DNA from: Spartinivicinus ruber
Lineage (GTDB): Bacteria > Pseudomonadota > Gammaproteobacteria > Pseudomonadales > Zooshikellaceae
Assembly: GCF_011009015.1 (NCBI RefSeq)
Contig: NZ_CP048878.1
Location: 1,353,501 to 1,417,500, forward strand
DNA length: 64,000 nt
Reading direction: 5' to 3'
Shown: piece after piece, positions 15,546 through 23,466 of the stretch
Layout: the number at the start of each line of letters is the position of its first letter
How positions within the stretch are numbered: position 1 is the first letter of the stretch
Translations under genes and position numbers: made by a program
Notes under the pieces: model-generated
What the model was told of the DNA's origin: nothing
Database searches by the model: none
The model's input: the letters and a program-made list of their open reading frames with translations, nothing else

Positions 15546-15947
15546 TTAAACAGCTCCTAAATAGTGCGTGTACATTACCCCTCGGAAATTTTTAGGGGGT
15601 GAGATTCCAGCTTTTCTGCAATCACTTTTTATACTTCTTATCTGGTCGTGAGTAAGCCAAATAAAGTGTGGCTTACGACCTTTATTCGCCTCAAAAACTT
15701 GAATGTATTGGTAAATTTTATTAACTAGCTTTTGGTTATCTTTACTCAATTTTTCAGCATCAAAGTCATTATTTTTTAATTTATTTGAGGCAACCATTTT
15801 AGCTATTGCCTGGTTAGCGATACCTGCAGACTGATCAAGAATAAACTCAGTGACGCCTATTTCATTACTATTAGCATCAATACGACGATAATTAAACACC
15901 CTGGTGCGTGGTTTCCATGGTTGTAAGTCCAGTTCGTTATTGATCAT
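15546..15947 (-). CDS. Hypothetical phage protein, 133 aa
   Basis: Unrecognised. Its C-terminal half ('IYQYIQVFEANKGRKPHFIW', then 'PPKNFRGVMY') resembles the whole of the next gene upstream in the operon ('AKQYIEYYTLAKNRKPRQLH', then 'PPYTINGVRL'). The two therefore share a small domain by duplication. The start is two bases from the CsrA-like gene's upstream edge, so the operon is tight. Confidence 0.5.
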   Translation of the reverse strand: MINNELDLQPWKPRTRVFNYRRIDANSNEIGVTEFILDQSAGIANQAIAKMVASNKLKNNDFDAEKLSKDNQKLVNKIYQYIQVFEANKGRKPHFIWLTHDQIRSIKSDCRKAGISPPKNFRGVMYTHYLGAV

Positions 15948-15964
15948 GGTTATCGGCGTCTTCC

Positions 15965-16180
15965 TTAGTTTAAGGGTATAAGCCGCACGCCATTAATGGT
16001 ATACGGCGGCTTGCAATTGTATTTAATTAAGTTCGTTTTAAAGGCTTCCAACTGCTCTTTAGTAATATGTAATTGTCTTGGTTTTCTATTTTTAGCGAGG
16101 GTGTAATACTCAATATATTGTTTGGCTTTCTCGTATATCTTTAAATTCTTTTTAGTTAACTCCATTCGATTGATTTCCAT
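15965..16180 (-). CDS. Small hypothetical phage protein, 71 aa
   Basis: A basic 71-residue protein consisting only of the domain it shares with the C-terminal half of the neighbouring 133-residue protein. AGAAATT-type ribosome-binding sequence 'ggagaaat' lies just upstream of the ATG. Function unknown. Confidence 0.5.
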   Translation of the reverse strand: MEINRMELTKKNLKIYEKAKQYIEYYTLAKNRKPRQLHITKEQLEAFKTNLIKYNCKPPYTINGVRLIPLN

Positions 16181-16209
16181 GTCAATTTCTCCATAATAGA
16201 TAGTATTAG

Positions 16210-16704
16210 CTACTTAATGAGGTCAACTGGCATAAATATTTCGTCAATTCTTGGTTTTTCTAAAAAGCTTTCTTTGATAGTAAATCGATAGCCTTCCCCT
16301 AATGTTCTAAATAAGCCATAAGACTTCCAGTCACACGCTTTACCTTCTTTTGACTTCACACCAGAATTACACTCATAAGGATTAGTTGAAATACCATTGC
16401 ATGCAGGGCACTTGAAAGCGACTGTTTTTATTGCAGCTTTCAAGTCTTCTAGTGTTTCATATACATCAACACCTTCTAGACTGGGAAAGTTTGACTCTTG
16501 ATAATAGTTAATGGCTGAATAATTTCTGGTTTTTTCGATAGCAGAGATAATTTCGTACTCGGAGTAGCCAAGTTTTTCTGAGTATTCGGTAAGCATTTTA
16601 TTCAAAAAGGACTCAAGTTTAACTGCTCTGTCTTCACCGACTTTTCCTTCCCAACTACCTCTAGCCTTCTCTTTAAGTTCATTGATGATGGTTTGGGTAT
16701 TCAT
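16210..16704 (-). CDS. Hypothetical phage protein with a zinc-ribbon-like motif
   Basis: 164 residues. The middle holds 'FKCPACNGISTNPYEC' and later 'GKACDW', four cysteines spaced like a zinc ribbon (about residues 99-126). The N-terminus is helical and charged. It lies in the leftward early operon. A ribosome-binding site 'aaggagat' precedes the ATG. Nucleic-acid binding is a guess from the cysteines. Confidence 0.5.
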   Translation of the reverse strand: MNTQTIINELKEKARGSWEGKVGEDRAVKLESFLNKMLTEYSEKLGYSEYEIISAIEKTRNYSAINYYQESNFPSLEGVDVYETLEDLKAAIKTVAFKCPACNGISTNPYECNSGVKSKEGKACDWKSYGLFRTLGEGYRFTIKESFLEKPRIDEIFMPVDLIK

Positions 16705-16780
16705 TAATTATCTCCTTTCTTCAGGCAATAAGGTGCCGTGGCTCAAAATTGAGCGTTTAAAAAACTATTGCTTAATTAAT

Positions 16781-16987
16781 TTAAAAACTTGCTGGTTCTA
16801 CAAATAACTTATGCCGGGTTTTATCAAGCACATATCGCATACGACAACGCAGACGGTTATGAGTGGCCAAATCAGCTTGATATTTTTCGGTTATTTTATC
16901 CCATAGTAAGTCGGCTTCTGTTTTTCTCCTCCTTAGCTGTTGATTATTAATTATTTCGTTTTGAGGTAATCGAGTAGCCATAGTCAT
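16781..16987 (-). CDS. Small basic hypothetical phage protein
   Basis: 68 residues, rich in Arg ('QQLRRRKTEADLLWDKI', 'NRLRCRMRYVLDKTRHK'). It starts four bases inside the end of the RdgC-like gene (ATGA-type overlap), so it is translated with it. No family recognised. Confidence 0.45.
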   Translation of the reverse strand: MTMATRLPQNEIINNQQLRRRKTEADLLWDKITEKYQADLATHNRLRCRMRYVLDKTRHKLFVEPASF

Positions 16988-17490
16988 GCGGCTACCGTAT
17001 TTGCTAGCGTCATGGATGTTTTCCCTCTACCAACCATTTGAATAAATAATTGTAGAAATAACTTATTTACATCGATATCTTGGTTGTTAACAACTAAGCA
17101 GCCTCGCTCCGTATCAATATAAACCTCAACGACTGTAGTTATTTTGGGTGCCCGAGGAATCAGCCCGGTTCTAATTTCTTTCCATACACATTCAATTTGC
17201 TGTTTAGTCAAACGTTCTCCCGTAAGGTCTTTATGGTCTTCAACAGCTTCAATGACACGCTGTCTTAAAACCGTAGGTGATAATACCTTTTTCTCTAATT
17301 TAACTTTGAATACGGCTAATTTTTTTCGTGTCTCCAGATAACTACCTTTTTTAACCGGTACAAAACCATAACTTAATTCTTGATATTTACTACAAGGGGT
17401 AAACTCCGCATCTCTAACCCCACCTAATAACCGCTCAACAACATAATCAGCATTAGCATTTAGCTGATATACATTTGCGTTTTCATACAT
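16984..17490 (-). CDS. Short RdgC-like protein
   Basis: 168 residues resembling the N-terminal half of RdgC, a ring-shaped DNA-binding protein of about 300 residues that limits RecA access to duplex DNA. Matching landmarks are the opening 'NANVYQLNANADY', 'FTPCSKYQELSYGFVPV', 'KKVLSPTVLRQRV' and 'GLIPRAPKITTVVEVYID'. The usual C-terminal half is absent. Phage use could be to modulate host recombination. It overlaps the LuxR-like gene by 31 bases. Confidence 0.7.
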   Translation of the reverse strand: MYENANVYQLNANADYVVERLLGGVRDAEFTPCSKYQELSYGFVPVKKGSYLETRKKLAVFKVKLEKKVLSPTVLRQRVIEAVEDHKDLTGERLTKQQIECVWKEIRTGLIPRAPKITTVVEVYIDTERGCLVVNNQDIDVNKLFLQLFIQMVGRGKTSMTLANTVAA

Positions 17491-17900
17491 AGCTCGTCTC
17501 CTTTTGAGTTATCTAATGGCAAATACTCCAGCCGTCTTCCCGTCCGTTGTACTATGCGGACTTGCCTGGGTTTATCAGGGTTATCATTCATCACCATCGG
17601 CACACTATTAACGAGAAATGCAGCTAATAACATCATCACCACTGGCGAAACATTAAGGGTGACGATCTTCAGCCGTATTAACTCGGCCACTAAATGCGCT
17701 CGATTAGCAGTTTTAAGCTTGTAATGTACGTTTTTTATTCTGCTGCTCACTGAGTTGGGTTCTACACCCTGCTCACGAGCAATGACTTTATCAGTCTTGC
17801 CGGATAGTAAACCTAAGCAGTATTCAGTCTCACGTGGGGCTAAATATGGGTTGTCCAAGTGAGCTTGCCAGTGTCCATCTGTAGTTATTGTGCTGTCCAT
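17460..17900 (-). CDS. LuxR-type HTH protein with a C-terminal membrane segment
   Basis: 146 residues. A LuxR/GerE helix-turn-helix lies at about 20-80 ('LAPRETEYCLGLLSGKTDKV', 'NSVSSRIKNVHYKL'). A hydrophobic segment follows at about 84-104 ('SPVVMMLLAAFLVNSVPMVM'), then a short basic tail. There is no receiver domain. The layout predicts a membrane-tethered DNA-binding protein. As first gene of the leftward operon it may regulate lysogeny genes; that is inference. Confidence 0.65.
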   Translation of the reverse strand: MDSTITTDGHWQAHLDNPYLAPRETEYCLGLLSGKTDKVIAREQGVEPNSVSSRIKNVHYKLKTANRAHLVAELIRLKIVTLNVSPVVMMLLAAFLVNSVPMVMNDNPDKPRQVRIVQRTGRRLEYLPLDNSKGDELCMKTQMYIS

Positions 17901-18067
17901 AGCGTTGTAATCAGAAATAAAATATGAGTCCTTAAGTAAATTTTGAATTCATATTTATATTTGTATATGGTTGCAAGGAAGTATAGTTGTATATATCTAT
18001 TAGAGGGTTGACTACTAATAGGTATTAGCTATTTTCTGGGTGGGAGACTGGGGCGGATACAGGTGGG
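17901..18067. promoter_or_regulatory. Region between the repressor end and the leftward operon
   Basis: Both flanking genes are on the minus strand. The stretch is AT-rich near 17930-17990 and probably holds the promoter for the leftward operon, but no single pair of boxes is clearly best. Confidence 0.3.
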
Positions 18068-18736
18068 CTATTTGGCTTTTTCTCTTCGCTCAATAACATC
18101 AAGCAATGAGTTGATCATTTGAAGGTCGTACTGGCTTAGCTTATGTTCTAGCGCTAATTGTGTGACTCTTATAGAGGTTTTACTTGCTCCTTCAACCACT
18201 TTATTTCGTGAGCTGCTTTCACTATCGGGTTTAGTAGTTGGTTGGTCATCATCGGCATCATCTAGCCATTCTTTTGTAACGATACCTTCATCTGATTTAA
18301 GCCACCCATAAGGGCAATCTAAAACTTCACTTAATCGTTTAACTACAAGTTTTTTTGGTTTGTTACGCCCTGACTCCCAAGCTGCAAATGTCGGGGTTGA
18401 AACGCCTAATTTTTCTGCAATCTCTTTCTGAGTTAGGTTGCGATACTTGCGGACAGCCTTCAGTCGGTCTTTGAAGTCACTATTCTTATCAAACCCTGTC
18501 TCAAGCCAATCATCAGTTATGTATGTTTCATCAGAAGCAAGCCATTCTATGGGTATGTCAAATATATTTGACATCTCTCTAAGCACTATCTGTGATGGGC
18601 TTGTTCTTCCTGTCTCCCAAGCACCTACAGCAGACTTAGTCACACCTAGCTTGTCAGCAAGCTCCTGTTGTGACAGGTGTGTAGCCTGTCTTGATACTCT
18701 GAGTCTATCTTTTAGCTCGCTATTTTTAGTATTCAT
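18068..18736 (-). CDS. Phage repressor with two tandem XRE helix-turn-helix domains
   Basis: The start is set at ATG 18736, since the upstream extension lacks conserved character. 222 residues. The first HTH is at about 7-65 ('LRVSRQATHLSQQELADKLG') and a second, clearly homologous HTH at about 85-140 ('LKAVRKYRNLTQKEIAEKLG'). Each is followed by '...WLASDE.YIT.DWL' or 'WLKSDEGIVTKEWL'. There is no LexA-type peptidase part. The C-terminal helix may dimerise. It is divergent from the early promoter and so is the likely lysogeny repressor. Confidence 0.8.
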   Translation of the reverse strand: MNTKNSELKDRLRVSRQATHLSQQELADKLGVTKSAVGAWETGRTSPSQIVLREMSNIFDIPIEWLASDETYITDDWLETGFDKNSDFKDRLKAVRKYRNLTQKEIAEKLGVSTPTFAAWESGRNKPKKLVVKRLSEVLDCPYGWLKSDEGIVTKEWLDDADDDQPTTKPDSESSSRNKVVEGASKTSIRVTQLALEHKLSQYDLQMINSLLDVIERREKAK

Positions 18737-18828
18737 TCTTGCATATAAAAATTTTAATGAAAAATAGTAACCAAAATCGTTGCCTGTATTGACAACAAAG
18801 TATTCAGTTAATAATATTCTAGACATAT

Positions 18829-18863
18829 AAAAAAAGCCGGACCTCCTTCACAGGAAGCCCGGC
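18829..18863 (-). terminator. Terminator upstream of the repressor
   Basis: On the minus strand GCCGG...TCCT/AGGA...CCGGC folds into a strong stem, followed by a run of seven T. It lies about 95 bases upstream of the repressor start and would end any leftward transcript arising near 19 kb. A short regulatory RNA or attenuator is possible. Confidence 0.65.
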
Positions 18864-19021
18864 CTCATAATAAACCCTTATCAACACTAACACTAGTGCT
18901 TGAGAGGCACCCTTACGCCAAAGTTTGGGGGTGAGTGTTAAAGGAGACGGGAACACCCGGCTCTCGTCGTTCTAGCGCTCATGTTGTGTAAAAACTATAC
19001 CGAGTTTCTGTTTAGCTGTCA
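18864..19021. other. Possible small leftward RNA / operator region
   Basis: About 160 bases between the terminator and the rightward promoter. It is GC-richer than its neighbours, with words such as GGGAACACCCGG and CCCTTACGCC. No protein frame with a start signal is visible. Being directly upstream of a leftward terminator it could encode a short RNA. Confidence 0.3.
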
Positions 19022-19050
19022 TTGAAACTAACAAGTATGTCTACTTATAC
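19022..19050 (+). promoter_or_regulatory. Early rightward promoter (pR-like) with operator
   Basis: TTGAAA (19022-19027), 17 bases, TTATAC (19045-19050). The GTATG...TATAC words within it form an imperfect inverted repeat that may be a repressor operator. It drives the leader peptide and the replication genes. Confidence 0.6.
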
Positions 19051-19076
19051 AGTATCCAATATAAAGGAGAGCTGAT

Positions 19077-19127
19077 ATGGAAGTAGTAAAACCACGATGC
19101 ATTAATCCAAAGTCCCAGTCTGGGTAA
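19077..19127 (+). CDS. Leader peptide, 16 aa
   Basis: MEVVKPRCINPKSQSG, preceded by AAAGGAG 7 bases before the ATG. It occupies the place where a Cro gene would be expected. Too short to classify; it could be a leader or the remnant of a Cro-type gene. Confidence 0.4.
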   Translation: MEVVKPRCINPKSQSG

Positions 19128-19276
19128 CTTAACCGTTATCAATTATTGGGTTTAACGCTCAATAAACTTAATTAAAACCTAATTTAGTGGCTAGCAAATC
19201 AATTGTTTTTGCTGGCAGGGTCTTTTTACGCGCTGATTTTCTTAGCTGTAGATTGGCGGGGATAAATTTCAGGCAT

Positions 19277-19316
19277 AAAAAAACTGCTTTACCCGTCAAA
19301 GCGAAGCAGTTTTTTT
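19277..19316. terminator. Bidirectional terminator before the replication genes
   Basis: AAAAAAACTGCTT and AAGCAGTTTTTTT are perfect 13-base arms around a 14-base loop. It ends the leader transcript in the absence of antitermination, in the position of a lambda tR1-type site. Confidence 0.75.
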
Positions 19317-19339
19317 AACAACAAAAGGATGTAGATATT

Positions 19340-19399
19340 ATGCAGAAAACTGCCGAAAAAATCAACACCAATGCAGTAATTCAGGAGGGGTGTTTATGA
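19340..19399 (+). CDS. Small ORF, 19 aa, coupled to the replication gene
   Basis: ATG 19340 with AAAGGAT upstream. Its stop overlaps the ATG of the replication gene (ATGA at 19396). AGGAGGGG inside its 3' end serves as the next ribosome-binding site. Probably a translational-coupling leader. Confidence 0.4.
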   Translation: MQKTAEKINTNAVIQEGCL

Positions 19400-20265
19400 G
19401 TGTACAAGCGATTGCTTGGGCGTTTACCCTCTCAAACCTTGAACCCAATAAAAAAATAGTTTTATTAGCGTTGGCAGATAATGCGAATGATCAGGGTTAC
19501 TGCTGGCCGGCTATGGATACAATTGCGGAAAAAACATCATTATCACGTTCAACAGTCAAACGACATATCAAGTCTTTAGCAAAATTAGGTGTATTAACAA
19601 AGTTTGAACGAGCCGCTGCTAGTGGTGCAAGCACATCCAATTATTTTTATTTACATGTAGGCTGCCAAATTAATTTAAATACCCTCTCTGAAACTGAAGA
19701 AAATGAGGGGGATCAAAATGACCCGCCCTTGAATATTGAGGGAGTTCAAAATGAACTACCTGAAAATATAGGGGGTTCACCAGTGAACCGGGAGGGGTGC
19801 ACTAGTGACCTGGGGAGGGGTTCACCTGTGACCCCCAAACCATCATTAGAATCATCATCTACAACGACAACAACTTCGCGCGAGGTCAAAAATTCAGAGC
19901 CTGATATTTTTCAAAAAAAATACGAAACCCGAATAAAACCCCAGGGTGATCCCATGACGGAGGATTGGAGTCCTGACTGGAAACGAGTAAAAGCCAGTTT
20001 AATCCGAGCAGGGATTAATCCTGACTTTGCCAACTTAAAACTTGATGAGTTTAAGCTCTACTGGATTGGTCGGGGTGATTTGCATCCAGCTTGGACAGCC
20101 CGTTTTATTCAACATTTGATAGATCAGTGGCCACGCCATCAAAGGCAACAACAGCTTGATCAAGCTTTGGATCAAAAAACCGAGCAGCAAGTAAAACAAA
20201 TCCAGAAGCAGTGCGAAAACATGCAGTCAGGAGAAGGCTGGATCAACGACTTAGGAGACTTTTAG
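19396..20265 (+). CDS. Phage replication initiator-like protein (lambda O type)
   Basis: The start is ATG 19396 because AGGAGGGG lies directly upstream. 289 residues. An N-terminal winged helix-turn-helix runs over about residues 10-90 ('PAMDTIAEKTSLSRSTVKRH'). The linker is rich in N, E and S. A C-terminal DnaT-like part follows ('WSPDWKRVKASLIRAGINPD', 'LYWIGRGD'). This organisation fits proteins that bind the phage origin and load a helicase partner. The lambda P-like gene follows at 2 bases. Confidence 0.75.
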   Translation: MSVQAIAWAFTLSNLEPNKKIVLLALADNANDQGYCWPAMDTIAEKTSLSRSTVKRHIKSLAKLGVLTKFERAAASGASTSNYFYLHVGCQINLNTLSETEENEGDQNDPPLNIEGVQNELPENIGGSPVNREGCTSDLGRGSPVTPKPSLESSSTTTTTSREVKNSEPDIFQKKYETRIKPQGDPMTEDWSPDWKRVKASLIRAGINPDFANLKLDEFKLYWIGRGDLHPAWTARFIQHLIDQWPRHQRQQQLDQALDQKTEQQVKQIQKQCENMQSGEGWINDLGDF

Positions 20266-20267
20266 TC

Positions 20268-20999
20268 ATGGAACAAGTAAACCAAATCGTTTCAAAAATC
20301 AATTTTAAACCTGTGCAACAGGATATACACCACAACCAGCAACAAACAATCAACCGAGAGCAAACTGAAAAAATCATTAATCAGGTTTTTGAGCGAATGA
20401 AATCCATCAGACCCGCTTGGCGGTTGTCATTGCCTGATGATCGAGCAGAGGCCGTTGCTAAAAAAGAATGGACCAAAGCATTTATCAAAAATGGCATTTT
20501 GAGTTTTGAGCAGTTACGCCATGGGTTTGATAAAGCTCGGTCAATTGATGATAAATATTTTCCTGCTCCTGGCACGTTCATCAAATGGTGTACACCTCAA
20601 CCTGAAGATTTGGGATTACCTGAGCCAGAAACGGCTTACCTTGAAGCATGCAAGCATGCTCATGAGCTTAACCCTGGCAAAGCTAAATGGACTCACCAAG
20701 CCGTATACGAAGCCGCAAAACAAACGGGTTTCTTTGAATTAAAGTCAATGGCAGAAAAACACATACTGCCTGTCTTCACCAGAAACTACGACTTTATCAC
20801 CAAGAAAATACTCAAGGGCGAGCCCATCAGTGATATACCCAAAGCGTTACCTGGCCAAGTACAACAAACCATTGCTGAACGAAACAAGGCTTACCACGAT
20901 GATCAGCAAAAAAAGCAGTTACAAGAAAAAGGGCTGGATCAATTAAATAACCCAAAGGACGCAATGAACGAAATATATCGGATGTTGGGCAGGAATTAA
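20268..20999 (+). CDS. Replication protein P-like
   Basis: The start is ATG 20268 with AGGAG upstream. 243 residues. The central 'AFIKNGILSFEQLRHGFDKA' followed by 'FPAPGTFIKWC' matches the lambda P family, which recruits the host helicase DnaB to the origin. The C-terminal region ('PKDAMNEIYRMLG') is also typical. It directly follows the O-like gene. Confidence 0.8.
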   Translation: MEQVNQIVSKINFKPVQQDIHHNQQQTINREQTEKIINQVFERMKSIRPAWRLSLPDDRAEAVAKKEWTKAFIKNGILSFEQLRHGFDKARSIDDKYFPAPGTFIKWCTPQPEDLGLPEPETAYLEACKHAHELNPGKAKWTHQAVYEAAKQTGFFELKSMAEKHILPVFTRNYDFITKKILKGEPISDIPKALPGQVQQTIAERNKAYHDDQQKKQLQEKGLDQLNNPKDAMNEIYRMLGRN

Positions 21000-21148
21000 A
21001 AAAAGCACTGCTTCGTCAACGCAGGTTGAGGGAGTAGTGAGTAAAACGAAGCAATGCACACGGGGGCTACCGTGCAATCAATATGACCCAAGCCAATTAT
21101 AGAAGTTCACATCTTGTGCTTTATGATTACAAAATGAGGACATGCACC

Positions 21149-21493
21149 ATGTCGATAATGAATGAACTAACTGAAACCATTGGAGAACAAGCAGCTATAA
21201 AGCTAGGTCAGTGTCTTGGGGGGGCTAGGGTATACATCCCCCGTGTTATAGGCAAGGACCACCTTATCACTTTGGCAGTGGGGCAGGAGTTAGCCAGTAA
21301 GATCGCAGTCCGTTTTAAAGGCCAAACCATTAACTTGCCAGCTAAGAATGAGTTTAAGACGCTTAGAAACCGAATGGTAAGGCAAGAGTATGAAAAGGTA
21401 AAACCAAGGTCAGGTGCTTCTAGAGGAGACCTTATTGCGATTAAGTATGGGCTTTCACGAAGACAAGTATTTAATATTACGAAAAATAAATAA
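21149..21493 (+). CDS. Mor/C-type transcription activator-like protein
   Basis: The start is taken at ATG 21149, with GAGGA 10 bases upstream. 114 residues. 'ELTETIGEQAAIKLGQCLGG', then 'YIPRVIGKDHLI', then a C-terminal helix-turn-helix ('GDLIAIKYGLSRRQVFNI') match the Mu Mor/C family, which activates middle or late promoters. It lies after the replication genes, so it may activate downstream genes or the convergent cargo. Confidence 0.75.
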   Translation: MSIMNELTETIGEQAAIKLGQCLGGARVYIPRVIGKDHLITLAVGQELASKIAVRFKGQTINLPAKNEFKTLRNRMVRQEYEKVKPRSGASRGDLIAIKYGLSRRQVFNITKNK

Positions 21494-21547
21494 AATTTTT
21501 ATAGATAACTTCTCCTATTCTAAAGCAGTTAATAACATAAAATTGAG

Positions 21548-22360
21548 TTACGCTAACTTTTGTGTATCAGATGGAGGTGTAGGGCCTTCCATAATTACTA
21601 GCACACTCTTTGTATCATTATTTGTTTTTAAATATTGTAAATTGAATTCTTTAACCCATATTAAATCCATTTTACAATGATGTAGATTAGCTCCTTCTAG
21701 ATTGGCTCCTTCTAGATTAGCTCCTTCCAGATTAGCCCCTGCTAGGTTAGCTCCTGCTAGGTTAGCTGCATTTAGTTTAGCTTTGTTTAGGTTAGCTTCT
21801 TCTAGGTCAGCTTCTATTAAGTTAGCCAATCTTAGTTTAGCCATCTTTAGGTTCGCCATCTTTAGGTTCGCCATATTTAGGTTAACTCTTATTAAGAAAG
21901 CTCTTTCTAGATTAGCATTGTTTAGGTTAGCTTTATTTAGGTTGGCTTTGTTTAGTCTAGCCATCTTTAGGTTCGCCATCTTTAGGTTCGCCATATTTAG
22001 GTTAGCTCTTATTAAGAAAGCTCTTTCTAGATTAGCATTGTTTAGGTTAGCATTGATTAGATTAGCATTGTTTAGGTTAGCATTGTTTAGGTTAGCCATT
22101 TTTAGGTTCGCTTCTTCTAGATCAGCATTTTCTAAGTCAGCTTTTACTAGATTAGCTTCTATTAAGTTAGTCATTTTTAGGTTGGCTTCTTTTAGATAAG
22201 CCTTTCTCATATTTTCTTTACAAAGATCAATCTGGCTTAAGTTATCTAAACTTAAACCCCACGCTTCAAGCGCTTCATTGAAAGAAACTTCTGAATTATG
22301 TTCTAGTTTATTTACTATTTTCTCAAGTTCGTCGAATAATTCTTTAGGATTTGTCAGCAT
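21548..22360 (-). CDS. Pentapeptide-repeat protein
   Basis: 270 residues. Residues about 55-245 are an uninterrupted run of A-N/D-L-x-x repeats ('ANLNNANLNNANLINANL'). They predict a right-handed quadrilateral beta-helix that can mimic DNA, as in gyrase-protecting Qnr and MfpA, or act in other roles. A helical N-terminus precedes it. A block of about 90 bases is duplicated inside the gene (21840-21930 and 21960-22050). It is opposed to the phage operons and so is accessory cargo. Confidence 0.85.
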   Translation of the reverse strand: MLTNPKELFDELEKIVNKLEHNSEVSFNEALEAWGLSLDNLSQIDLCKENMRKAYLKEANLKMTNLIEANLVKADLENADLEEANLKMANLNNANLNNANLINANLNNANLERAFLIRANLNMANLKMANLKMARLNKANLNKANLNNANLERAFLIRVNLNMANLKMANLKMAKLRLANLIEADLEEANLNKAKLNAANLAGANLAGANLEGANLEGANLEGANLHHCKMDLIWVKEFNLQYLKTNNDTKSVLVIMEGPTPPSDTQKLA

Positions 22361-22385
22361 TAGCTATCCTTCTATCTATAGCAAT

Positions 22386-23111
22386 TTATTGAGAATTTTC
22401 AAGATAATACTCATGAGATTTATTGCTGATTAGCTTTGAGATTTTGTTTCTTAAATATACCTTCACTAAACCACTAAAAGGTATTTTGTACTTAGGGTAA
22501 TGAGTTATAATAATGTCATTACAATAAACTATAAAGCTCGAATGATATTCTAGTGAATGTTCTTCACTCCTAACTATACCTAATTTTTTTTTAGTCAATT
22601 TGCCTGACAAAGGATGATTAATCTTTGTAGACTTAAAGCGCCACTCAGGCTTTTTAGGATTTGATGAGTTTCTCTCAATTATACAAAAATGATTATCGTA
22701 TTCATATCCTCTAAAGTTACATTCACTAATAGACTTTTTATCCATGCCTTTATTATCAAAATAAGGTTTTACCCCTTTTATTCCTAGCCCTGTATTTGCT
22801 TCGTGAGTCGAAGATCTTTCAGTTGCATTATTTTCATTAAGTTTGTATGTCATTTCTAAATCTAGCATATAACTTAATTCGTCTTCAGAATGAATATCAA
22901 ATTTTGCATTTTTTAATGATAAAACTAAGGTAGCAGCAGTTAATTGAAAACGGATAGCTCTATCAGTGAGCTTGTTATTTTCTTTGTTTGACCATTTAGC
23001 CTCGCAAAATTCCAAGCTGATTTTTAAATGATGTATTTTTTTATGAGGTACCTTTTCAGAAATAATACTATGATTCACACCTATGTCGCTAGTTGTCGTG
23101 TTAGGGGCCAT
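22386..23111 (-). CDS. Hypothetical protein upstream of the pentapeptide gene
   Basis: 241 residues, unrecognised. The mix of beta-strand and charged residues suggests a soluble protein; no signal or transmembrane segment. It ends 25 bases before the pentapeptide-repeat gene on the same strand, so they form a two-gene cargo operon. A copy of the dispersed repeat lies 80 bases upstream. Confidence 0.5.
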   Translation of the reverse strand: MAPNTTTSDIGVNHSIISEKVPHKKIHHLKISLEFCEAKWSNKENNKLTDRAIRFQLTAATLVLSLKNAKFDIHSEDELSYMLDLEMTYKLNENNATERSSTHEANTGLGIKGVKPYFDNKGMDKKSISECNFRGYEYDNHFCIIERNSSNPKKPEWRFKSTKINHPLSGKLTKKKLGIVRSEEHSLEYHSSFIVYCNDIIITHYPKYKIPFSGLVKVYLRNKISKLISNKSHEYYLENSQ

Positions 23112-23193
23112 TATTTATATTGCCTTTTAAGAATTATTCTTATAAGTGGTATAGTCGAATAACATCCAAGGTTCAATTTATAATTGATTGATA

Positions 23194-23325
23194 CTAGTAG
23201 TCTAACAATAAAGTTTTTTCACCTTGACTTATGCTGTATCTCTAAGAATGAGCCAGTATATCAAAGCAGACAGGCATCACCTGTTGCCTTGAGTAGTGAA
23301 AGAACTTTTTGGTTGAAGCACTAGT
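23194..23325. repeat. Dispersed repeat, copy 2 (MITE-like)
   Basis: Nearly identical to 2114-2232 except for 13 extra bases before the right end. ACTAGT hexamers occur at both ends (23193-23198 and 23320-23325). It sits next to the pentapeptide cargo operon, inside the island, whereas copy 1 lies outside it. Confidence 0.65.
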
Positions 23326-23466
23326 CTACTGTCAATTATAAATTTACTATAATGTAGCTAAAGTGCAATATTGCACCTAAACATGCCTTTTTTTTCCCTT
23401 CATAATTTACCTAAGCCTCAGTTTTAAACTGGTTTCTTTTTTCAATTTAGATTCAGGAGCAATAAA
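23326..23466. promoter_or_regulatory. Intergenic region before the Ref-like gene
   Basis: About 140 bases, AT-rich, with no gene. AGGAG lies 8 bases before the TTG start at 23467. A promoter for the following delayed-early genes is likely but not resolved. Confidence 0.3.

Noticed and set aside
21840-22050. Regular repeats that look CRISPR-like at first glance
   Set aside because: The period is 15 bases, in frame with pentapeptide coding, without spacers; no cas genes. No CRISPR array is seen in the window.
21702-22199. Long rightward ORF rich in LALFRLA repeats
   Set aside because: It is the mirror image of the pentapeptide-repeat gene on the other strand; the repeats keep both frames open.
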